The notes beneath the pieces were generated by a model. That model saw only the letters and a program-made list of their open reading frames with translations. It was not told where the DNA came from and did no database searches. Positions 1 to 6,656 of a stretch of 11,504 bases of DNA are shown piece by piece; position 1 is the first letter of the stretch; each line of letters begins with the position of its first letter. A program made the position numbers and the translations under genes. The DNA comes from Stagnihabitans sp038231775 (lineage in GTDB: Bacteria; Pseudomonadota; Alphaproteobacteria; Rhodobacterales; Rhodobacteraceae). The stretch is from NCBI GenBank assembly GCA_038231775.1, contig JBBRKS010000127.1, forward strand, positions 1-11,504, given 5' to 3'.

Positions 1-1
1 C

Positions 2-322
2 CCGACTCGCGTCACCGGCCGGTTGTACCGCCGCCCGAATGAAACGCGCCAGCAACGGGTCGCACGCTATCTGGCTTACAGGATTGACCGCGAAACCTCT
101 GCCGAGGATCAGCAATTGTCGATCTGGTCAAACGAGTCGATGAAGTCTTCGGCGTTTGAGGGTTTTCATCTGTCGGACCTGGAATACGGCGTGCGCCGTC
201 ATCACGACCTGTTGCGCCAGTATTTGCCGGTGATGACGCTGAACACCGCGCCAGTGGAACGGCAAATCGCCGTGATCAACGCGGAAATGCTTGGCGAAAC
301 GTCAGCCGCCGTGCAAGTTTGA
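2..322 (+). CDS. Rieske-type aromatic ring-hydroxylating oxygenase, alpha subunit (C-terminal fragment)
   Basis: This is the last 106 codons of a gene that enters from the left edge. The frame is open from base 2 and ends at TGA 320-322, so the TTG at 23 is internal and not a start. The visible text (RVARYLAYRIDRE, then AEDQQ, then LEYGVRRHHDLLRQYLPV) resembles the C-terminal catalytic-domain end of ring-hydroxylating oxygenase alpha subunits, the family that includes glycine betaine and carnitine monooxygenases. The Rieske 2Fe-2S centre and the mononuclear iron ligands would lie upstream of the window, so the family call rests on this tail alone. It is on the same strand as the ABC importer and 52 nt before it, which suggests one operon and a catabolic step on the imported compound. 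Substrate unknown. Confidence 0.55.
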   Translation, partial: PTRVTGRLYRRPNETRQQRVARYLAYRIDRETSAEDQQLSIWSNESMKSSAFEGFHLSDLEYGVRRHHDLLRQYLPVMTLNTAPVERQIAVINAEMLGETSAAVQV

Positions 323-374
323 TCAAAACAGGCCGATCGCCAGCAAAAACGGCCAAACCTCAGGGGAGAACGTC

Positions 375-1475
375 ATGACACTTTCGCGCCGCACACTTCT
401 GACCGGATTGGGGGCTGGCCTTGCCGCGCCGTGGGTCAAGCCGTCCTATGCCGATGCGGGCAGCATCAACATCTACAACTGGTCCGATTACATCGGTGAG
501 ACGACGATTGACGATTTCCAGACCGAAACCGGCATCAACGTCGTGTATGACCTGTATGCCAGCGCAGAAGAGATGCAGGCCAAGATGCTGGCAGGATCGA
601 CCGGGTACGATCTGGTGATTCAGGCCGGTCTGGTCATGCCGCAGTTCATAAAATCCGCCATTTATCAAAAGCTTGACGGTACAAGGCTGAAAAACTACGG
701 CAATCTTGACCCAGAGATCATGAAAGTGCTGGACGGTTTTGACCCCGGCAACCAATACGGTGTGCCCTATTTCTGGGGCACCGTGGGCTTTACCTTCAAC
801 ATGGACATGGTCAAACAGCGGCTGCCCGATGCCGACCTGTCCGACATGGCGACGATCTTCAAGCCCGAAAATGCCGCCAAACTGGCCGATTGCGGGATCA
901 GCCTGTTGGACAGCCCGACCGACATTGGGTTCATGGTGCTGTCATGGCTGGGGATTGACCCGTCAAACGCCGGGCCGGACGACTATAAAAAGATGGTCGA
1001 GGCGTTCAAGCCGATCCGGCAATATGTCTCAACCTTCGACAATGCCAATTATCTGACCGCGTTGCCCAACAAGGAACTGTGCGTGGCCAACACCTGGTCA
1101 GGCGATTACGGGGTGGCAAAGGCGCGCGCCAAGGATGCCGGGATTGAATTGAACCTGCAATATTTCGTGCCCAAATCCGGGGTTCCGGCGTGGATTGACC
1201 TGTGGGCCATTCCCTCCGACGCCGCCCATGTTGACAGCGCCTATACCTTCCTCGATTACATGCTGCGCCCCGAGGTCATTGCCAAATGCACCGATTACAC
1301 CGGCTATGCCAATGCCAACAAGGCGGCGACGTCGCTGGTTGACCCGGCAATCTCTGGTGATCCGGCGATCTATCCGGATGCCGAGACGTTGAAGCGGATG
1401 TACACGCCCAAACCGCAGACCGAAGAGCAGGAACGCGATCTGACCCGCGCCTGGGCCGAGATCAAGGCAGGCTAA
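375..1475 (+). CDS. ABC transporter periplasmic substrate-binding protein, spermidine/putrescine (PotF/PotD) type
   Basis: 366 residues. I chose ATG 375 because AGGGGAG lies 7 nt upstream and the N-terminus then reads as a twin-arginine-like export signal: SRRTLL at 4-9, a hydrophobic stretch to about residue 18, and a likely cleavage after SYA or ADA near residue 26-28. The reading frame extends upstream to 291, but that would bury the signal. After the signal come INIYNWSDYI (31-40), matching the NWSDYI ligand-binding loop of PotF, then VPYFWGTVGF and WSGD, where the Asp is a PotF amine contact. The WIDLWAIPSDA stretch keeps the Asp of the PotF FxDxxAIP region. Length is normal for the family. 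It should capture a small cation in the periplasm and deliver it to the two permeases encoded downstream. The E. coli PotF region with the sequence DAPEE reads DSPTD here, so a classical putrescine specificity is not assured. The ATPase gene starts 1 nt after the stop. Confidence 0.9.
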   Translation: MTLSRRTLLTGLGAGLAAPWVKPSYADAGSINIYNWSDYIGETTIDDFQTETGINVVYDLYASAEEMQAKMLAGSTGYDLVIQAGLVMPQFIKSAIYQKLDGTRLKNYGNLDPEIMKVLDGFDPGNQYGVPYFWGTVGFTFNMDMVKQRLPDADLSDMATIFKPENAAKLADCGISLLDSPTDIGFMVLSWLGIDPSNAGPDDYKKMVEAFKPIRQYVSTFDNANYLTALPNKELCVANTWSGDYGVAKARAKDAGIELNLQYFVPKSGVPAWIDLWAIPSDAAHVDSAYTFLDYMLRPEVIAKCTDYTGYANANKAATSLVDPAISGDPAIYPDAETLKRMYTPKPQTEEQERDLTRAWAEIKAG

Positions 1476-1476
1476 C

Positions 1477-2568
1477 GTGACCGAACCGCTTGTGCGCATC
1501 GAAGCTGTGTCAAAGTCTTTTGGCACCTTTCAGGCCGTAAACAACGTGACACTCACCGTCGAGAAGGGTGAGATATTCTCACTTCTGGGCGGTTCGGGGT
1601 GTGGCAAGACCACCTTGCTGCGAATGCTGGCAGGCTTTGAGGCGCCAACCGCTGGCCGCATCTTCATTGACGGTGTGGATATGGGGGCTGTGCCGCCGTG
1701 GGAGCGCCCGGTGCATATGATGTTCCAAAGCTACGCTTTGTTTCCGCATATGACGGTGGAAAAGAACGTGGGTTACGGGCTGAAGCATGAGAAGATGAGC
1801 GCGTCTGACAGGCAGGCCCGTGTGCGTGCGATGCTGGATCTGGTGCAACTGACGCCCTATGCCACCCGAAAGCCGCATCAGATTTCGGGGGGCCAACGCC
1901 AACGCGTGGCTTTGGCCCGCGCCTTGGCCCGCCAACCGAAATTGTTGTTGCTGGATGAGCCTTTGGCGGCCCTTGATAAGAAACTGCGCGAACATACTCA
2001 GTTCGAACTGATGTCGATTCAGGAACGCACTGGTGTCACCTTCATCGTGGTCACGCATGATCAGGAAGAGGCGATGACCCTGTCAGACCGCATCGCCGTA
2101 ATGGATCAGGGCGAGGTGCGGCAGGTCGGCAAGCCGGGGTCGGTTTACGAATTTCCGAACTCTCGGTTCGTGGCGAATTTCTTAGGCTCGATCAACGCGT
2201 TTGAGGCGAAGGTAACGGCGATTGGCGATGTCATCACCGTTGATGTGCCCGCCCTTGGTGGCGCGGTGCAGGCCCGTGCCATTCTTGGGTTGGCCGTTGG
2301 ACAAGGCCTGACGCTGGCGCTGCGCCCCGAAAAGATCACCATTCACCGCACCCCGGTTGAGGGGGCCAATGTCATCGCCGGAGAGGTCAAGGATCTGGCC
2401 TATTTCGGCAAGGACTCGCTGTACCGCATCGCCCTGCCGTCGGGGGCTTTGGTGTCCGTTCATGCCGTCAATGCCAATCGCGGGGCCGAGGAAGAGCGTG
2501 TGGCCGACTGGTACGACAAGGTCTGGCTGACCTTCGCCCCCGCCTCTGCCATCCTGTTGACGGAGTAG
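1477..2568 (+). CDS. ABC transporter ATP-binding protein, polyamine (PotG/PotA) type
   Basis: 363 residues. It starts at GTG 1477, 1 nt after the binding-protein stop, with AAGGCAGG just upstream inside that gene. All ABC ATPase motifs are present: Walker A GGSGCGKT (38-45), Q-loop Gln84, signature SGGQ (137-140), Walker B LLLLDE (156-161), D-loop ALD (165-167) and switch His194 in VVTHD. The remaining C-terminal part, roughly 235-360, has the length and LRPEKI motif of the TOBE domain of the PotA/PotG/FbpC group. It hydrolyses ATP at the cytoplasmic face to drive uptake through the two permeases encoded next. Operon position and length are typical of polyamine-type importers. The family is certain; the substrate is inferred only from the neighbours. 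Confidence 0.93.
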   Translation: MTEPLVRIEAVSKSFGTFQAVNNVTLTVEKGEIFSLLGGSGCGKTTLLRMLAGFEAPTAGRIFIDGVDMGAVPPWERPVHMMFQSYALFPHMTVEKNVGYGLKHEKMSASDRQARVRAMLDLVQLTPYATRKPHQISGGQRQRVALARALARQPKLLLLDEPLAALDKKLREHTQFELMSIQERTGVTFIVVTHDQEEAMTLSDRIAVMDQGEVRQVGKPGSVYEFPNSRFVANFLGSINAFEAKVTAIGDVITVDVPALGGAVQARAILGLAVGQGLTLALRPEKITIHRTPVEGANVIAGEVKDLAYFGKDSLYRIALPSGALVSVHAVNANRGAEEERVADWYDKVWLTFAPASAILLTE

Positions 2569-2571
2569 GCG

Positions 2572-3483
2572 GTGCTGGCGCGCTGGTTCAACCGTCGCGG
2601 CTGGTCGGACATGATCATCGGCCTGCCGTACTTTTGGCTGCTGATCTTCTTCCTGATCCCGTTCCTGATCGTACTGGGGATGAGCTTTGCGACCCGAACT
2701 TCTACCGCGCCGCCGTTTGGATTTGGCGGGGCGAACCCGTGGTTCAACCTGACCGGCTATAGCCGCCTGTTCACCGACACCCTCTATATCCGCGCCTTTG
2801 TGACATCGCTGGTCAACGCCGCGGTGGCGATGGTTCTGTGTCTGGCGATCGGTTACCCGATGGCCCTGGGTCTGACCCGGGTGGACAAGGGCTGGCGCAA
2901 CATCCTGTTGATGCTGGTGATCCTGCCGTTCTGGACCTCTTTCCTGCTTAGGGTCTATGCGTGGATGGGGCTTATGGGGTCAAACTCGTGGTTCAACCGG
3001 CTGTTGACCGAGGGGTGGAACTGGCTGGTCCCGCAAGCCTGGGCGGTGAACAACGTGCCCCTGATGCACACCAACTTTGCGGTCGTGCTGGTCATGGTCT
3101 ACACCTACCTGCCCTTCATGATCCTGCCGCTTTACGCCAACCTTGAACGGCTTGACCCGACCCTGGACGAGGCGGCGATGGACCTTGGGTCGCGCCCCTT
3201 TGCGGTGTTTCGCGATGTAACCCTGCCGCAATCCATTCCGGGCATCATTGCGGGCGGCATGTTGGTGTTCATTCCGGCCGCGGGCGAGTTGGTGATCCCG
3301 ACATTGGTCGGCGACAGCTCCTCTCCGATGATCGGGCGGGTGATTTCGGATGAGTTCTCTTCGGCACGCGATTGGCCGATGGCGTCGGCGGTGGCGGTGG
3401 CTTTGCTGATCCTGATGGTCGGGCCGATGATGATCTATTCGCGCTTTGACGCGCGAGCCCAGGCGCGGGAGAGGTCAGAGTGA
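2572..3483 (+). CDS. ABC transporter permease, polyamine (PotH/PotB) type
   Basis: 303 residues, starting at GTG 2572, 3 nt after the ATPase stop, with GGAG overlapping that gene's end. It is an inner-membrane protein with about six hydrophobic segments (near residues 15-40, 78-100, 111-133, 168-190, 222-245 and 270-292). The cytoplasmic EAA loop reads EAAMDLGSRP starting at Glu200, the docking site for the ATPase. An ILPFWTSFLLR segment near 117-127 is typical of PotB/PotH permeases. Its last bases overlap the start of the second permease (GTGA at 3480-3483), which indicates translational coupling and 1:1 synthesis. Nothing looks truncated. Confidence 0.92.
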   Translation: MLARWFNRRGWSDMIIGLPYFWLLIFFLIPFLIVLGMSFATRTSTAPPFGFGGANPWFNLTGYSRLFTDTLYIRAFVTSLVNAAVAMVLCLAIGYPMALGLTRVDKGWRNILLMLVILPFWTSFLLRVYAWMGLMGSNSWFNRLLTEGWNWLVPQAWAVNNVPLMHTNFAVVLVMVYTYLPFMILPLYANLERLDPTLDEAAMDLGSRPFAVFRDVTLPQSIPGIIAGGMLVFIPAAGELVIPTLVGDSSSPMIGRVISDEFSSARDWPMASAVAVALLILMVGPMMIYSRFDARAQARERSE

Positions 3484-4319
3484 AGCGGTCCAACACCTTC
3501 CTTCTGTCGATGCTGGGCTTCGGGTTCGCGTTCTTTTACGTGCCGATCCTGTCGATGATCGTCTATTCCTTCAACGCCTCGCGGTTGGCGACGGTATGGG
3601 GCGGCTTTTCGGCCAAGTGGTACGGTGCGTTGCTGTCGAATGCGCAAGTCGGTCAGGCCCTGCGCCTGTCGCTTGAAATCGCGATCATTTCTTCAACCTG
3701 TGCGACCATCCTTGGCACGATGGCTGGAATTGCGTTGGCACGGTTTTCCAGGTTCAAAGGGCGCACCCTGTTTTCCGGCCTCGTGACCGCCCCCCTGATC
3801 ATGCCAGAGGTGATCACCGGCATATCCTCGCTGATCTTTTTCATCCTGATGGCGCAGTATGTCGGATGGCCGGCGGCACGCGGGTTCACCACGGTCACCT
3901 TGGCGCATATCACCTTTTCGATGGTGTTCGTGACGACCATCGTGCAGTCGCGCATGTTGTCGGCGGACCGCGCCATAGAAGAAGCCGCGATGGATCTGGG
4001 CAGCAGGCCGTGGCAGGTGTTGCGCGATGTGACGCTGCCGGTGATCTTTCCAGCCATCATGTCGGGCTGGCTTTTGGCCTTCACGATCTCGATGGACGAT
4101 GTGGTGATCACCAACTTTACCACCGGACCGGGCACGACGACGCTGCCGATCCTGATCTGGTCCAAGGTCAAGCTGGGCGTGACGCCCGACATCAACGCCT
4201 TGGCCACTCTGATAGTCCTGACGGTGGGGGTGTGCGTGCTGACCGCTGGCTGGATGATGAACCGCGCCGAAATCCGGCGCGAACGCGACCGCCGCATGGC
4301 ATTTCGGGCCAACGAATGA
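3480..4319 (+). CDS. ABC transporter permease, polyamine (PotI/PotC) type
   Basis: 279 residues, starting at GTG 3480 inside the stop of the preceding permease, with GGGAGAGG upstream. About six membrane segments are visible (near 8-30, 62-86, 97-122, 134-156, 185-210 and 238-260). The EAA loop EEAAMDLGSRP begins at Glu167. The SMDDVVITNF stretch near 204-213 corresponds to the SLDDFVIT motif of PotC/PotI, so this is the second half of a heterodimeric channel. The stop at 4317-4319 overlaps the ATG of the cupin gene (ATGA, 4316-4319). That overlap ties the DMSP-lyase-like protein to the transporter at the translational level. Confidence 0.92.
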   Translation: MKRSNTFLLSMLGFGFAFFYVPILSMIVYSFNASRLATVWGGFSAKWYGALLSNAQVGQALRLSLEIAIISSTCATILGTMAGIALARFSRFKGRTLFSGLVTAPLIMPEVITGISSLIFFILMAQYVGWPAARGFTTVTLAHITFSMVFVTTIVQSRMLSADRAIEEAAMDLGSRPWQVLRDVTLPVIFPAIMSGWLLAFTISMDDVVITNFTTGPGTTTLPILIWSKVKLGVTPDINALATLIVLTVGVCVLTAGWMMNRAEIRRERDRRMAFRANE

Positions 4320-5158
4320 CCAATCTGTCGCTGCCGCTGGGGGCGAAAGGATCGGGCCGCGCCCGGTACGGTGCGGCGATGGCACTGTACCAGAGAGGCG
4401 AGATCAGCGCTGAGGCGCTTGAAGTGTACCGCATCGCCTCAGCCCGTGACGGACAGGACCCGGCCCCGATGCTGGCGCAGATCGGCGCAAACCCTATGGC
4501 CGAACAGCCCCGGGGCGAAGTGCTGGTGACCCGCCTGATCGACGAAGCCGATCACTACATCGCGGCCCTGCCCGGCCCCGGTGTGGCCGAGGTGCGGGCG
4601 GGCCTGAACCGGTGGCGCGGCGGGCCGGTCACGCTTGCGCCGCGCTCCAATCCCGTTGTAGCGGCCCATCTGGCCGACGCGCTGGCCCCTTTGGCTGCAA
4701 CCCATCTGGCGCTCGCCCAAGCGATTGCGGCAGCATCCCCCTACCTGAATTGGACCGCGTATCTGGGCTACCCGGAAGACGAGATTGGGCAAGCCTTCAC
4801 GACCGGTCACGCCTACGCCTCGCTGATCGGCGAAGCGGCCAATATTGCCGCCGAAGGCTATGACTTTGGCATCTTCCTGATCGCGCCGCACATATTGTAC
4901 CGCGACCACCACCACGCAGCCCCGGAACTTTACGTCCCCCTGACCGGCCCGCATGGCTGGCGCTTTGGTCCCAAAACCCCGCTGATCATCAAGCCCGCCC
5001 ATCAGACGGTCTGGAATGAGGCGCACCGCCCGCATATGACCAAGGTGGGTGCCACGCCGTTCCTGGCCCTGTTCGGCTGGACCCGCGATGTCACCCAGAC
5101 CGCACAGGTCATACCGGCGGATGACTGGCCAGAGCTTGAGGCGTGGCATCTTGCCTGA
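4316..5158 (+). CDS. Cupin of the dimethylsulfoniopropionate (DMSP) lyase family (DddQ/DddL-like)
   Basis: 280 residues. I placed the start at ATG 4316 because it overlaps the permease stop; the open frame continues upstream only as a shadow of the permease gene. An alpha-helical N-terminal half (to about 175) is followed by a cupin barrel. The metal-site pattern H-x3-E-x-Y is seen as His200, Glu204 and Tyr206 (in HHHAAPELY), and a later His at 240 (or 237) in HRPHM. In the cupin DMSP lyase DddQ the equivalents, as I recall them, are His125, Glu129, Tyr131 and His163, with the Tyr as catalytic base. The segment from GIFLIAPHILY to LALFGW fits this family from end to end. DMSP lyases split DMSP into dimethyl sulfide and acrylate. 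I infer membership of the family, not proven DMSP activity; relatives may act on another substrate. It is the last gene of the importer operon, so it probably processes or senses the imported compound. Confidence 0.8.
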   Translation: MTNLSLPLGAKGSGRARYGAAMALYQRGEISAEALEVYRIASARDGQDPAPMLAQIGANPMAEQPRGEVLVTRLIDEADHYIAALPGPGVAEVRAGLNRWRGGPVTLAPRSNPVVAAHLADALAPLAATHLALAQAIAAASPYLNWTAYLGYPEDEIGQAFTTGHAYASLIGEAANIAAEGYDFGIFLIAPHILYRDHHHAAPELYVPLTGPHGWRFGPKTPLIIKPAHQTVWNEAHRPHMTKVGATPFLALFGWTRDVTQTAQVIPADDWPELEAWHLA

Positions 5159-5170
5159 CCCTACCGGTTT

Positions 5171-5190
5171 TCATCCGGGTCCAAATACTC
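5171..5190 (-). repeat. GAGTATTT terminator-linked motif, copy 1
   Basis: Read on the - strand, this begins GAGTATTTGG at 5190 and continues ACCCGGATGA to 5171. It lies 11 nt beyond the hairpin that follows the DUF1349 gene. It matches copy 2 (6467-6486) at 17 of 20 positions with no gap. Function unknown. Confidence 0.6.
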
Positions 5191-5201
5191 ATCTTCCTTC
5201 T

Positions 5202-5219
5202 GGCCCTGACACCCGGGCC
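5202..5219 (-). terminator. Hairpin downstream of the DUF1349 gene
   Basis: On the - strand, 6 nt past the DUF1349 stop, GGCCC at 5202-5206 can pair with GGGCC at 5215-5219 around an 8-nt loop. There is no T-run. It lies in the 67-bp gap between two convergent genes and may serve both. The same hairpin-then-motif layout is found after the cupin gene at 6434. Confidence 0.45.
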
Positions 5220-5225
5220 CGACCG

Positions 5226-5792
5226 TCAATAAGGCTGGCGCGAGACCGGATCGCCCAGCCGGAAATCGCGGAACTCGACCGTCAGTCCAGCACGCGAGGG
5301 CGAACAAGCCATCGGACCGCAGCTTACCGGCAACTCGGGTGGGAAATAGGCCAGACGGAACATCGCCCAAGCCTGCGCCAGCCGGTACTGCACCCAGACC
5401 GCATCGCCGACCCGCGTCAACCGCAGGCCAAGCGCCCCGGTAAAGCCGGGCAACGGCATCTGCGACCAGTCGGATTTTTCGTTGGTCACCACGGTCGCCA
5501 GATGGGCGGCACCGTTCACATACTCTATCCCCGCCTTGATCCAGTGCGCCGCATCAGCCCGGATCATCAGACCCGCCTGATCATACTGCGCGCTGTAGTC
5601 GGCGGTAAAACTTACCTCGCAGGTGAACTCCGCCCCGGCCGGTGCCAGACAGGCATGGCCGTCGTCGTGGCGGAACCCGTAGTAGGTGTCACGCCAGAAA
5701 TCGCCGTTCTCGCCCGTCACGACCCGCAGGACATCGCCAGACATTCCCGCAAAAGCCGGGGTGTTGATCCAGATCAAGTCATCGCTCCACAT
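5226..5792 (-). CDS. DUF1349 domain protein (concanavalin A-like fold)
   Basis: 188 residues. I chose ATG at 5792 because AAAGG lies 8 nt upstream and the protein then begins at the usual family start; the frame stays open to 5840 without a better signal. Family hallmarks run in order: DFW (31-33), GFRHDDGH (39-46), YDQAGLMIR (70-78), WIKAGIE (84-90), VVTNEKSDWS (101-110) and CSPSRAGL (163-170). Length is normal for the single-domain members. DUF1349 proteins are predicted to have a lectin/glucanase-like beta-sandwich; the biochemical role is not established. No signal peptide or membrane segment is visible, so it should be cytoplasmic. It converges on the importer operon and diverges from the small cupin gene. 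Confidence 0.85.
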   Translation of the reverse strand: MWSDDLIWINTPAFAGMSGDVLRVVTGENGDFWRDTYYGFRHDDGHACLAPAGAEFTCEVSFTADYSAQYDQAGLMIRADAAHWIKAGIEYVNGAAHLATVVTNEKSDWSQMPLPGFTGALGLRLTRVGDAVWVQYRLAQAWAMFRLAYFPPELPVSCGPMACSPSRAGLTVEFRDFRLGDPVSRQPY

Positions 5793-6007
5793 CGCAAACG
5801 CCTTTCGTTGGGTCGGCTGAGAATGACGCCTCGCCTGCACGGGATCAATGGCGGTATCAGTACGAGGGACCGCATCTGGCGTGGCGCCCTCGCGACCCCG
5901 ACGCCCGGACCATCAGAATTTCGCCTGCAACCTCGTGCCGGAACCCAAACCCGGCCTCTGACCAAACCTCTGCAAGGCCATCCCCTTCATCAACCTCAGG
6001 AGCCATC
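5793..6007. other. Divergent intergenic region between the DUF1349 and cupin genes
   Basis: This 215-bp stretch must hold the promoters of both flanking genes. I see the two ribosome binding sites (AAAGG on the - strand near 5801-5805, AGGAG on the + strand at 5997-6001) but no convincing -35/-10 pair. A 50-codon open frame on the - strand (5857-6009) is not convincing as a gene. Confidence 0.4.
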
Positions 6008-6370
6008 ATGCGCGACATCACCGAAACCGACCGTAAGGTTGCCAACATCCACACCGCCGCCTTTGAACCCTTCGTCTATCCGGATGGGCAAGCGCTTGGC
6101 GACGCCGTGCTGCAACTGGACGCCGAGGCCCCGCTGGGCACCGGCTTTCACGTCTACCGGATGCCCGCCGGCATGACGACCCGCGGCCACCGCCACAACG
6201 GCCACGAGCAGTTCCTGATCCTTGAGGGCGAGTTGCACGAAAACGACGGGCGCATCCTGAAAGCCGGCGATCTGGTGTTTTACCGCGACGGGTCAGAGCA
6301 TAATTCCTTCACGCCGAACGGCTGCCTGCTGGCCGTTCATATCGCGGGCCCCGAATTTGCGGTGGACTAG
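6008..6370 (+). CDS. Small single-domain cupin protein
   Basis: 120 residues, ATG at 6008 preceded by AGGAG at 5997-6001. It is a compact cupin barrel. Motif 1 gives His61, His63 and Glu67 (RGHRHNGHEQ) followed by ILEGEL, and motif 2 gives His98 (GDLVFYRDGSEHN), so the usual four metal ligands are all present. The sequence resembles ChrR-type cupins and quercetinase-like small cupins, but no partner sigma factor is next to it and it lacks the anti-sigma zinc domain. It could be a metal-dependent enzyme or a small sensor; the reaction is unknown. It appears to be transcribed alone, with a strong hairpin 64 nt after its stop. Confidence 0.85.
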   Translation: MRDITETDRKVANIHTAAFEPFVYPDGQALGDAVLQLDAEAPLGTGFHVYRMPAGMTTRGHRHNGHEQFLILEGELHENDGRILKAGDLVFYRDGSEHNSFTPNGCLLAVHIAGPEFAVD

Positions 6371-6433
6371 GCTGCGGGCCGCGCTTGGCCTGCGCGACAA
6401 AATTCGCCGAAAGACGGCCCCCAACGTCGCAAA

Positions 6434-6456
6434 GCGGGAGGTGTCACACCTCCCGC
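6434..6456 (+). terminator. Strong hairpin after the cupin gene
   Basis: GCGGGAGGTG (6434-6443) and CACCTCCCGC (6447-6456) form a perfect 10-bp stem with a 3-nt loop. No T-run follows directly. It is in the right place to end the cupin transcript and lies upstream of the tRNA promoter. Confidence 0.75.
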
Positions 6457-6466
6457 ACCCTCCGTG

Positions 6467-6490
6467 GAGTATTTGTACCTGAATGAAGGG
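6467..6490 (+). repeat. GAGTATTT terminator-linked motif, copy 2
   Basis: GAGTATTTG at 6467-6475 is followed by TACCTGAATGAAGGG to 6490. It starts 10 nt after the cupin hairpin and matches copy 1 at 17 of 20 positions in the opposite orientation. Each copy reads in the direction of the gene it follows, so it behaves as a 3'-end element. Confidence 0.6.
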
Positions 6491-6536
6491 GCGCTGCGGA
6501 GTGATCTATGGAACGCGTTGGGTGTGACACCTGCCC

Positions 6537-6565
6537 TTGCACTGGACGATCCAAGTCGATATGTA
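6537..6565 (+). promoter_or_regulatory. Candidate sigma70 promoter of tRNA-Cys
   Basis: TTGCAC (6537-6542) and TATGTA (6560-6565) are separated by exactly 17 nt. Transcription would begin near 6572, about 10 nt before the mature tRNA end. An 11-bp palindrome, GGTGTGACACC (6521-6531), sits just upstream of the -35. Confidence 0.5.
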
Positions 6566-6582
6566 CTGACTACCTTAACGGC

Positions 6583-6656
6583 GGCGAGTTGGCGGAGAGG
6601 TTACGTACCGGATTGCAAATCCGTGAAGATCGGTTCGATTCCGATACTCGCCTCCA
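6583..6656 (+). tRNA. tRNA-Cys (anticodon GCA)
   Basis: 74 nt, with the CCA end encoded. The acceptor stem GGCGAGT (6583-6589) pairs with ACTCGCC (6646-6652), followed by discriminator T and CCA (6654-6656). The D-stem is GCG/CGT. The anticodon arm has the loop TTGCAAA with GCA at 6615-6617. The T-arm ATCGG-TTCGATT-CCGAT is perfect. The outermost anticodon-stem pair is a C-T mismatch, the other four pair normally. It carries cysteine to UGC/UGU codons. It stands alone; no other tRNA is visible nearby. Confidence 0.95.

Noticed and set aside
291..374. Upstream extension of the binding protein start
   Set aside because: It overlaps the oxygenase tail and would bury the twin-arginine-like signal; ATG 375 has a strong ribosome binding site.
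3866..4315. Upstream extension of the DMSP-lyase-like frame into the second permease
   Set aside because: It lies out of frame over a clear permease gene; the ATGA overlap at 4316 is the natural start.
5979..5990. ATGAAGGGGATG on the - strand, also found on the + strand at 10662-10673
   Set aside because: A 12-bp match without the GAGTATTT head or a preceding hairpin; a chance match is plausible and it lies at a gene start, not a gene end.
5857..6009. A 50-codon - strand frame between the cupin and DUF1349 genes
   Set aside because: It has somewhat coding-like composition but no ribosome binding site and no recognised family, and it occupies the only promoter space for two divergent genes.
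5049..6176. A 375-codon + strand open frame across the DUF1349 gene
   Set aside because: It runs antisense to a well-recognised DUF1349 protein and crosses its promoter and the cupin start; composition is typical of a GC-rich shadow frame.
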